The translations under genes and the position numbers were made by a program. Under the pieces are notes generated by a model. That model searched no databases and was not told the origin of the DNA. It worked only from the letters and a program-made list of their open reading frames with translations. A DNA stretch of 9,918 bases from SHZI01 sp040080965 (GTDB lineage: Bacteria > Pseudomonadota > Gammaproteobacteria > Steroidobacterales > GCA-2729495). The DNA is taken from positions 1 to 9,918 of the forward strand of contig JBEBHH010000070.1 in the NCBI GenBank assembly GCA_040080965.1, given 5' to 3'. Position 1 is the stretch's first letter; every line of letters begins with the position of its first letter. Positions 1 through 5,627 of the stretch are shown here, in pieces.

Positions 1-57
1 CTCGCGGACTCGATTCTCGCCGGAGGGGGGTCCGGTCGCGCCTCAAGGCGCTCCTAC
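1..57. repeat. Right half of a double-REP (BIME-like) palindromic element, cut by the window edge
   Basis: Bases 1-20 are identical to 7989-8008, the spacer/inner part of the complete palindrome at 7942-8047. Bases 34-57, read on the minus strand, form a REP unit: GTAG head, GAGCGCC, a 4-nt loop TTGA, GGCGC, then GACC. The complete copy has the same stem with loop GACC, so the stem is conserved while the loop varies. GTAG-headed REP units of this kind are known in Pseudomonas, Stenotrophomonas and relatives, where RAYT (TnpA-REP) proteins are thought to mobilise them; no RAYT gene lies in this window. The left half should lie just before base 1. The element is directly 3' of the response regulator and its hairpin could protect or end that transcript (inference). 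Confidence 0.85.
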
Positions 58-572
58 AGCACCCCGCGGGAGTCCGGGTGCCGCACGTACTGGCGGCGGT
101 CGTCCGTGACCGTCAGGACGCCCGTGCGGCGGCCCGTGGCCTGGGGGAATTCGACGACCCGCCAGTAGTTGTCCACCAGCTCGACGGCCTTCACGAAGCT
201 GTTACCCACGTCGGACTTCAGCATGTAGCCCGCCACGTTCAGGTTGAACGCCTCGATCTTGTCCTCGTCGTCGTTCGACGTGGTCAGCATGAAGACGATC
301 GAGTCGTGCAGGTCGGCGTCGTCCCGGATGCGCTCGAGAAGCTCCAGCCCGTTCATGCGCGGCATGTTGATGTCGAGCACCAGCAGGTTGGGCCGCGGCA
401 ACGGCGGCCTGCCGTTGGCACCCTTCAGGATCTCCCACGCCTCGACCCCGTCCCGCGCAACGGTCACGGGATTGGTGATGCGGAGTTTCTCGATCGCGCG
501 AAGGAAGGCCTTCTCGTCGATCAGATCGTCCTCAGCCAGCAAGATGTTTACGGTTCTGTTCATGTCGATCAT
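54..572 (-). CDS. Single-domain response regulator, Rcp1-like (CheY-type receiver)
   Basis: A 172-aa receiver protein with no DNA-binding or enzymatic output domain. It shows the acidic pocket in ILLAEDD (D15, D16), the phospho-acceptor D67 in LLVLDINMPRMNG, the switch T97/T98 in VFMLTTSNDDED and the conserved K119 in AGYMLKS. The late helix ending DNYWRVVEFP resembles Rcp1-type regulators that pair with phytochrome-like or PAS kinases. I chose the start at 572 because GAGGTGG (576-582) precedes it; ATG at 563 is an alternative, and the longer frame to 608 adds only out-of-family sequence. The 5' end overlaps the kinase gene by 41 nt, so translation is probably coupled. About 25 residues follow the receiver, and the TAG stop is the TAG of a REP element's GTAG head, suggesting the element landed at the gene's end. 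Likely role: diffusible phospho-acceptor, phosphate sink or relay for the upstream kinase (inference). Confidence 0.93.
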   Translation of the reverse strand: MIDMNRTVNILLAEDDLIDEKAFLRAIEKLRITNPVTVARDGVEAWEILKGANGRPPLPRPNLLVLDINMPRMNGLELLERIRDDADLHDSIVFMLTTSNDDEDKIEAFNLNVAGYMLKSDVGNSFVKAVELVDNYWRVVEFPQATGRRTGVLTVTDDRRQYVRHPDSRGVL

Positions 573-2061
573 GGGCCACCTCGTCCCCGCTAACGTTCGC
601 CCCCTCACGGGGCACTTTCTTCCAGGTAAATTTAAAGACCGTGCCGGCGCCGCCCGGCCCGCCGTGGAACCAGATCCGGCCGCCCTGCCACTCCACGATG
701 CGCTTGACGATCGCGAGACCCATGCCGCTGCCCTCGATCTCGTCCCGGGGCTTCAGCGTCTGGAACATCTGGAAGACCTTCTCCGTGAACTCCACCGGAA
801 TGCCGGCGCCATCGTCTTCCACCGCAAACAGGAACTCATCTTCCTTGTCCTGCGCATAGACGGTCACCGAACCCTGCCGGGTCGGGTGGTGCTTGATGGC
901 GTTGTTGATCAGGTTGCGCAGGACCTGCTCCAGAGGCGCGTGGTGGGCGTTCAGGACCGGCAGTGAATCGTCGGCCCGGAGCTGCATCGTCGCCGGCGGC
1001 GAGAGGAGCACGAACAGGTCCTCCACCAGCAGCTTCGAATTCACGTCCGCCACCTCACCAGGCTTGCGGCCGGCGCGGGAGTAGGCGAGCAGGTCGTCGA
1101 GCAGGCGGTGAAGGCGCGCCGTGCGCTGGGTCAGGAGGGTCAGGTTCTGCTGGACCTCGCCGCCGGTGTAACTGGCAAGGTCCTCGCGCAGCCACTCCAC
1201 GAGGATCTCGATGGCGCGCAGCGGGGCCTTGAGGTCGTGCGATGCCACGTACGCGAACTGCTCGAGATCCTGGTTCGAGCGGGCGAGCTCATCCTGGATC
1301 GCGCGGCGCTCGGTGATGTCCATGGCCAGCGACAGGATGCCCAGCACCTCGCCGCCGGCGTCCCGGTGGGGCTGGTAGGTGACGGCATAGAAGCGCTTCT
1401 CCCCGTTCGCCATGATCCGGGATTCCTCGTACTGGATCACCTCGCCCGCGAGGCAGCGCTCGTACAGCGGCTTGCGCCGCTCCCAGGATTCGGCCGAGAT
1501 CACGGCGCTGATGTGCTTGTTGAGGTGCCGGGTCCGCGTGTGCCCGTACCAGCGGTCGTACTGCGCGCTCAGGAACCGGAGGCTGAAGCTCCTGTCCAGG
1601 TACGCAAACAGCCCGGGTACCCCGTCAGCCAGTTCCTGCATCCGCGCCTGGGTGGCCTGCAGCTGGATCTCGAGCGCCCGCTGGGTCGTCACGTCGATGC
1701 ACACGCCCTGCAGCCGCGGTGGCGACCCCGGCGGTCCGGGCTTGAGGTGGCCGCGACCGCTGACGAAGCGGACATCGCCATTCCGGTGGACGATGCGGTA
1801 ATCGCAGGCGAAGGCGCCATTCTTCATGCTCTCGGCGGCCGCGGCCCAGTAGCGCTCCAGGTCGTCGGGGTGGATCCGTGAAGCCATGACGTCCGGCGAC
1901 AGCTGGACTTCCGGGTCGAGGTCGAAGAGCCGGCGGCACGTGGCATCGACGATGAACTCGCCGGTTCCGGCGTCGAACGAGTAGACGCCCACGCCGCTCG
2001 CCTCGAGCGTGCGCTGCAGTTCCGGGCTCAGGCCGCCCGAACGCTGTTCACTGCCGGTCAT
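532..2061 (-). CDS. Soluble PAS-PAS sensor histidine kinase
   Basis: A 509-aa kinase with no signal peptide or membrane segment, so a cytoplasmic sensor. Order: PAS/PAC 1 (about 15-128, ending LQGVCIDVTTQRALE), a short coiled linker, PAS/PAC 2 (about 140-255, ending ILSLAMDITERRA), HisKA dimerisation helix with the H-box FAYVASHDLKAPLRA (phospho-His H275), then HATPase_c. The ATP-binding boxes are complete: N box NLINNAIKHH (N387), G1 DDGAGIP (416-422) and G2 GSGMGLAIVK (444-453). The FAYVASHDL type of H-box is common in PAS kinases paired with Rcp1-like regulators. The ATG forms an ATGA overlap with the upstream GGDEF-EAL stop and is preceded by AAGGGA (2067-2072), fixing the start; longer frames are shadows. 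No haem- or flavin-binding motif is obvious in either PAS domain, so the signal is unknown. It lacks a fused receiver, so it must phosphorylate in trans. The likely partners are the receiver-only protein downstream and the REC of the c-di-GMP enzyme upstream (inference). Confidence 0.95.
   Translation of the reverse strand: MTGSEQRSGGLSPELQRTLEASGVGVYSFDAGTGEFIVDATCRRLFDLDPEVQLSPDVMASRIHPDDLERYWAAAAESMKNGAFACDYRIVHRNGDVRFVSGRGHLKPGPPGSPPRLQGVCIDVTTQRALEIQLQATQARMQELADGVPGLFAYLDRSFSLRFLSAQYDRWYGHTRTRHLNKHISAVISAESWERRKPLYERCLAGEVIQYEESRIMANGEKRFYAVTYQPHRDAGGEVLGILSLAMDITERRAIQDELARSNQDLEQFAYVASHDLKAPLRAIEILVEWLREDLASYTGGEVQQNLTLLTQRTARLHRLLDDLLAYSRAGRKPGEVADVNSKLLVEDLFVLLSPPATMQLRADDSLPVLNAHHAPLEQVLRNLINNAIKHHPTRQGSVTVYAQDKEDEFLFAVEDDGAGIPVEFTEKVFQMFQTLKPRDEIEGSGMGLAIVKRIVEWQGGRIWFHGGPGGAGTVFKFTWKKVPREGANVSGDEVAHDRHEQNRKHLAG
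2058..2061 (-). promoter_or_regulatory. ATGA stop-start overlap (translational coupling)
   Basis: On the minus strand the four bases ATGA contain both the kinase ATG (2059-2061) and the TGA stop of the GGDEF-EAL gene (2058-2060). An AAGGGA ribosome-binding site lies at 2067-2072, inside the end of the upstream gene. This arrangement usually gives coupled translation and fixes both the kinase start and the operon order. Confidence 0.9.
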
Positions 2062-3788
2062 CCGAATCCCTTCAGTGCGCGCACGACAGCGGTGGAATCG
2101 GTGCCCCCCTGCTCCAGGGCGGCCAGGAGGGGCTGGACGAGGTGCATTTCCATCGGCTTGCCGAACAGGAAGCCCTGGACGACGTGGCAGCCGTGGTCGA
2201 GCAGGTAGTGGAGCTGCGCCGCCGTTTCCACGCCCTCGGCGACGGTCTCCAGCCGCAGGCTCTTCGCCAGCGAGATGATGGCGTCGATGATGCTTTCCCC
2301 GTCCCGGCTGCCGCCGATCTCCTGGACGAAGGACTTGTCGATCTTGAGGACGTCGATCGGAAAGCGCCGCAGGTAGCTGAGGCACGAATAGCCGGTGCCG
2401 AAGTCGTCAATGGAGATCCGGAGCCCGATCTTCTTCAGCTGGGCGAGCTCCCTCTGGGCAGACTCGGTGTCCTCCATCACGAGGCCTTCGGTGAGCTCGA
2501 TCTCGATCAGGCTCGGGTCCACGTCGTGCTTGCGGAGCAGTTCCGCCACCCGCTTGTGGAAGTCGGGTTGCTGGAACTGCCGGGCGGAAACGTTCACTGA
2601 GACGGGCACCAGCGTCAGTCCCTGGGCCTGCCATGACTTGAGCGTCACGCACACTTCGTTCAGCACCCAGTAGCCCAGCGGGATGATGTGGCCGCTCTCT
2701 TCGGCCACCGGGATGAAGTCCGCCGGGCTGACGCTGCCGCGGGCCGGGCTGTTCCAGCGCAGCAGCGCCTCCAGGCCCTGCAGCTGGTTGATACGGACAT
2801 TCACCTTCGGCTGGTAGGCGAGGTGGAACTGCCCCAGCTGGATCGCCTCGCGGATGTCGCGCTCGAGCTCGTGGTACTGCATGAGGTCGGCGTGCATCTG
2901 CTCGTGGAAGAACTTGAAGTTGTTCCGGCCGTACTCCTTCGCCTGGTACATGGCGATATCGGCGTTCTTCAGCAGCATCTGGGTATCCGAGTTGTCATTC
3001 GGGTACATCGTGATGCCGATGCTGGTGGTGATCGTCAGTTGCCGGTCGGCGATGTGATACGGCTGGGCGATGATCTCCAGCAGGCCGCTGGCCAGGGCCT
3101 CGACGTCCCGGGGGGTGGACAGCCCCTCCAGCATCACGGCGAACTCGTCGCCGCCAAGCCGGGCAACGATATCGCCGGTGCGCACCGAGCGGCGGATGCG
3201 GTCCGCCACTTCCTTGAGCAGCCGGTCGCCCGCGTCGTGGCCGAGCGTGTCGTTGACCACCTTGAACGCGTCCAGGTCGAGGAAGAGCAGCGTCACCTTG
3301 CGGCCGTCCCGGCGCGCCCGCGCCGTGGCGCGGGTCAGCTGGTCGTTGAAGAACTGGCGGTTCGGGATGCCGGTCAGCGGGTCGTACTGGGCCAGGTAGT
3401 TGAGGTGGAGGTCGGACTTCTTGCGTTCGATCGCGTAGCGGATCGAGCGCAGGATGGTCCGCCCCTGACCCTCCCACTTCACCAGGTAGTCCTGGGCACC
3501 CTTGTTCAGGATGCTGACGGCGAATTCCTCGTCGTCCTGCCCGCTGAGGACGACGATCGGGATCTCGTTGTTGACGGACTGGATGGCGTCCAGGCACTGG
3601 AGGCCGGAACCGTCGGGCAGGTGGAGGTCGAGCAGCACCACGTCGAAGGTGTCCAGGCTGAGCTGCTCCACCGCCAGCGCCAGCGTGGGGACGTTCACGA
3701 GTTCGACGTCGCCGGCGCGCTGGCGCCGCAGCGATGCGGCCAGGAAGTCCGCGTCGGCAGGATTGTCCTCGACCAGCAGCAGTTTCAT
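2058..3788 (-). CDS. REC-GGDEF-EAL response regulator (c-di-GMP cyclase/phosphodiesterase)
   Basis: A 576-aa cytoplasmic protein of three domains. REC (1-120) has E7/D8, phospho-acceptor D54 in LLDLHLPDGSG, S82 and K104 in DYLVKWEG. GGDEF (about 135-295) keeps intact GGDEF at 212-216 and an inhibitory I-site RTGD (203-206) five residues before it, so diguanylate cyclase activity and product inhibition are both possible. EAL (about 310-560) keeps EALLRW (340-345), the N in VSVNVSARQF, ELTE (431-434), DDFGTG loop 6 (461-466), K482 in LKID, E518 in AEGVE and QGF (538-540), so phosphodiesterase activity is also expected. Which activity dominates cannot be read from sequence; REC phosphorylation probably shifts the balance. 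First gene of the overlapping three-gene operon. The ATG at 3788 begins exactly at the receiver's MKLLLVEDNP, although no strong Shine-Dalgarno precedes it. Confidence 0.96.
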   Translation of the reverse strand: MKLLLVEDNPADADFLAASLRRQRAGDVELVNVPTLALAVEQLSLDTFDVVLLDLHLPDGSGLQCLDAIQSVNNEIPIVVLSGQDDEEFAVSILNKGAQDYLVKWEGQGRTILRSIRYAIERKKSDLHLNYLAQYDPLTGIPNRQFFNDQLTRATARARRDGRKVTLLFLDLDAFKVVNDTLGHDAGDRLLKEVADRIRRSVRTGDIVARLGGDEFAVMLEGLSTPRDVEALASGLLEIIAQPYHIADRQLTITTSIGITMYPNDNSDTQMLLKNADIAMYQAKEYGRNNFKFFHEQMHADLMQYHELERDIREAIQLGQFHLAYQPKVNVRINQLQGLEALLRWNSPARGSVSPADFIPVAEESGHIIPLGYWVLNEVCVTLKSWQAQGLTLVPVSVNVSARQFQQPDFHKRVAELLRKHDVDPSLIEIELTEGLVMEDTESAQRELAQLKKIGLRISIDDFGTGYSCLSYLRRFPIDVLKIDKSFVQEIGGSRDGESIIDAIISLAKSLRLETVAEGVETAAQLHYLLDHGCHVVQGFLFGKPMEMHLVQPLLAALEQGGTDSTAVVRALKGFG

Positions 3789-3848
3789 CGATGCCGAATT
3801 CCACAGGCGCCCACGCCGACCGGCCTGCTGAACCAGCCGGCCACACTG

Positions 3849-3866
3849 AAGCCTCAGGGGAGGCTT
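3849..3866. other. Small stem-loop in the 213-bp divergent intergenic region
   Basis: Between the ATG of the GGDEF-EAL gene (3788) and that of the CbiX-like gene (4002), AAGCCTC and GAGGCTT form a perfect 7-bp stem with a 4-nt loop. There is no T-run, so it is not a typical terminator. A second short symmetry, GTCGGG-GT-CCCGAC, lies at 3920-3933. Both could be operator or leader structures for the divergent genes, or chance in GC-rich DNA. I could not support a sigma-70 promoter with good -35/-10 spacing on either strand, although this region must hold the two promoters if the genes are transcribed from here. Confidence 0.3.
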
Positions 3867-3986
3867 GCGTCGGTTAATCTACGGCCGGACTATGTGAAAT
3901 CGTTGAGACCGCGATCACAGTCGGGGTCCCGACGGGATTGCGGTGTGCCACAGTTCCGGCCGAATCCGCGGCCTGGCCATCAGTTT

Positions 3987-3995
3987 GGAGGAGGA
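3987..3995 (+). promoter_or_regulatory. Strong ribosome-binding site of the CbiX-like gene
   Basis: GGAGGAGGA ends six bases before the ATG at 4002. It is the best Shine-Dalgarno sequence in the window. It decides the start: the open frame continues far upstream, antisense to the GGDEF-EAL gene, but translation beginning here gives a proper signal peptide at once. Confidence 0.85.
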
Positions 3996-4001
3996 TTTCC
4001 C

Positions 4002-5048
4002 ATGTCCGGGCGACATCTCACTTGCGCTGCCGGCACCGTATTGCTGGGGCTGCTGTTCGCCGGGCCGGCGGGTGCGGACGACGCAGCCGCGGATCATTCC
4101 GGTCATGGTGGCCACGCGGGGCACCAGATGACCCCGGAGCAGATCGCGTTGCTCAGGAAGAAGATTCCGCTCTACGCGGCCTTCACGGACGAGCAGATCA
4201 ACGAGAACATGGGTCGCATGGCGCCCGATACCCAGGCCTACCTCAGTGGCCCGGGCGTGCGGGATTCCATCGGCGTCCTCGGCCTCGGCCACGGCTACGC
4301 CGGCGACGGCAACGACCAGTTCAAGGCGGGCTATGCCAGGGTCGCGACCGTGCACCCGACGGCGGTGGGGCTGGGGATGTCCATGATGGACTCGTCCCAC
4401 GTCCAGGCTGCCGTGGACGAGCTGGAGGCAGCGGGCGCCACCACCATCGTCGTGCTCCCCAGCGAGACCAGCGAGACCAGCTCGCTGGTCCGCCAGTGGC
4501 ACTACATGTTCGGCCTCACTGACAACTCGGGATACCTGGAGGTGCCCCGCGTGCGGACGAAGGCGAAGATCATCATGGCCAGCTCGCCCACCCGCAGCCC
4601 GATCATCGGCCGCATCCTCGGCGAGAACCTGAGGACGGCGAGCAAGGAACCGTCGCGGGAGGCTGCCCTGCTCATCATGCACGGCCCCGAGCACCCCGAG
4701 GAAAACGAGGACGAGCTGCGCAACCTGGCGAAGCTCGCGGTGGTGGCGAAGGACGTCTCGGGAGTGTCCGAGGTCTTCTACGGCTCGCTCCAGGACGATG
4801 CGCCGCCCGCGGTCCGGGCGGCGAACGTCGAGCGCATGCGCGAGTGGATTGCACGCACGACCGCCGCTGGCAAGACGGTGCTGGTCGAGCCGGTGCTGCT
4901 GACGGCCGGCGGCCGGGTGTCCCAGAAGATCGGCAAGGACCTCGCCGGGCTCAACTACACGTTCGTGGACAAGGGCATGATCGGCCATCCGCTCTTCGCG
5001 CAGTGGGTGAGCGACACCGTTGCAGAGCGGACGAAGCCGGGCAGCTAG
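4002..5048 (+). CDS. Exported CbiX/SirB-like protein, two repeats, His-rich N-terminus
   Basis: A 348-aa protein beginning with a signal peptide (hydrophobic core about 9-21, probable cut after AGA at 25), so periplasmic or secreted. A His-rich stretch, DHSGHGGHAGH (31-41), follows at once and looks metal-binding. After a helical stretch (43-85) come two related halves resembling the sirohydrochlorin chelatase (CbiX/SirB) fold: IGVLGLGHGYAGDGN (H97) and ALLIMHGPEHPEEN (H227), each followed by the alternating strand-helix pattern, and a closing GMIGHPLFAQW like the family's C-terminus. True CbiX enzymes are cytosolic and have a second His in a segment like LFxSxGxHV; here the matching stretch reads LLTAGGRV with R305, and the first half has SETSETSS. 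It may therefore be a metal-binding or sensing protein rather than a tetrapyrrole chelatase (inference). No cobalamin, sirohaem or metal-transport gene lies beside it. Gene call is firm, function uncertain. Confidence 0.88.
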   Translation: MSGRHLTCAAGTVLLGLLFAGPAGADDAAADHSGHGGHAGHQMTPEQIALLRKKIPLYAAFTDEQINENMGRMAPDTQAYLSGPGVRDSIGVLGLGHGYAGDGNDQFKAGYARVATVHPTAVGLGMSMMDSSHVQAAVDELEAAGATTIVVLPSETSETSSLVRQWHYMFGLTDNSGYLEVPRVRTKAKIIMASSPTRSPIIGRILGENLRTASKEPSREAALLIMHGPEHPEENEDELRNLAKLAVVAKDVSGVSEVFYGSLQDDAPPAVRAANVERMREWIARTTAAGKTVLVEPVLLTAGGRVSQKIGKDLAGLNYTFVDKGMIGHPLFAQWVSDTVAERTKPGS

Positions 5049-5125
5049 CGCCGAGCCTTGCCGCCGTCGCTTCACTGAGAGGCCGGTCACAGACGTGAGC
5101 GGGCACTTCGCCCGACATTACGTCA

Positions 5126-5536
5126 ATGATCAGCCGGGTGGATGTCCTCGTCCTCATTGCGTGCCTCGGCGCGGGCACTTTCGTGGCCGTGCCGCGCCAT
5201 GCGCGCCTGGCTGCGGACTCGCGTCACGATGAAGTCACGGCACTGACCCGGAGCGCGACGATGGCCGCCCGGCTGGCCCATGCCCGCTGGCTTGCCGCAA
5301 ACCAGCCAGCCACTCTCGATGGGCCGCGCGGTGTGGTGGCCATGACCTACGGCTACCCGTCCCCGGCAACCCTGCCCCTGCTGCTCGCCGAAGCCGAAAC
5401 CGCCACCTTTGGGTACCACGGCGGCGTCTGGCAGCACGGCGGCGTCGGCGGCGACCGGCCCTGTGGCGTGGCCTACAGCCCGCCCGCCGCGCCCGGCCAG
5501 AACCCCGCCATCAGTCCCCGCACCAGCGGCTGTTGA
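5126..5536 (+). CDS. MSHA-type pilin-like protein without prepilin leader (possibly degenerate)
   Basis: A 136-aa ORF that I match to the MshA/type IV pilin pattern by eye. VLVLIACLGAGTFVAVPR (7-24) resembles the pilin N-terminal helix ending in ALPRF. It is followed by a DSR-like stretch, the Ala-rich helix ATMAARLAHARWLA, a GYPSP segment, and a C-terminal disulfide-type pattern PCGVAYSPPA...TSGC (C113, C136). What is missing is the GFTLIEL leader: the initiator Met sits where the Gly before the cleavage site should be, and D6 stands in for Glu5. The frame upstream stays open only back to the TGA at 5096-5098, without an ATG/GTG/TTG start or a Gly-Phe, and no Shine-Dalgarno is seen. It could be a remnant, a diverged membrane-anchored protein, or an ORF starting at GTG 5138. 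No pilus assembly genes are nearby. The TGA stop touches the palindrome at 5536. Confidence 0.6.
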   Translation: MISRVDVLVLIACLGAGTFVAVPRHARLAADSRHDEVTALTRSATMAARLAHARWLAANQPATLDGPRGVVAMTYGYPSPATLPLLLAEAETATFGYHGGVWQHGGVGGDRPCGVAYSPPAAPGQNPAISPRTSGC

Positions 5537-5612
5537 GAGGCACCGGGTCTGCAATCTGGTAATTTGCGTGGCATCGCCGCGCAAACTGCCAGATTGCAGA
5601 CCCGGTGCCTCT
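5536..5612. repeat. 77-bp near-perfect palindrome between pilin-like ORF and AsmA gene
   Basis: Arms 5536-5559 and 5589-5612 are perfect 24-bp inverted repeats (beginning AGAGGCACCGGGTCTG). After a three-base interruption containing two mismatches, TTTGCG (5563-5568) pairs with CGCAAA (5580-5585), leaving an 11-nt loop. The total is about 31 paired positions of 33. The sequence differs from the GTAG-type REP elements elsewhere in the window, so it is a second palindrome family. Its first base is the A of the preceding TGA stop, and it ends 15 bp before the AsmA start, so any read-through mRNA carries the hairpin in the AsmA leader. No T-run follows, so it is a poor intrinsic terminator. Likely a dispersed non-coding repeat; mobility is inference. 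Confidence 0.88.
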
Positions 5613-5627
5613 GCGCCCTTGCCCTGA

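Noticed and set aside
2062..2385. N-terminal extension of the kinase to 617 aa
   Set aside because: The extension reads the end of the GGDEF-EAL gene in another frame. The ATGA overlap and AAGGGA site support the start at 2061.
2688..4001. Open plus-strand frame continuous with the CbiX-like gene, giving a possible 786-aa fusion
   Set aside because: This stretch is antisense to the REC-GGDEF-EAL gene and shows only low-complexity shadow composition. The strong ribosome-binding site and signal peptide fix the start at 4002.
3915..5090. 391-codon minus-strand open frame
   Set aside because: It is antisense to the well-supported CbiX-like gene, with biased composition and no recognisable motif.
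5536..5612. Rho-independent terminator for the pilin-like ORF
   Set aside because: The stem is far longer than usual, and no T-run follows the right arm on either strand. It is better described as a palindromic repeat.
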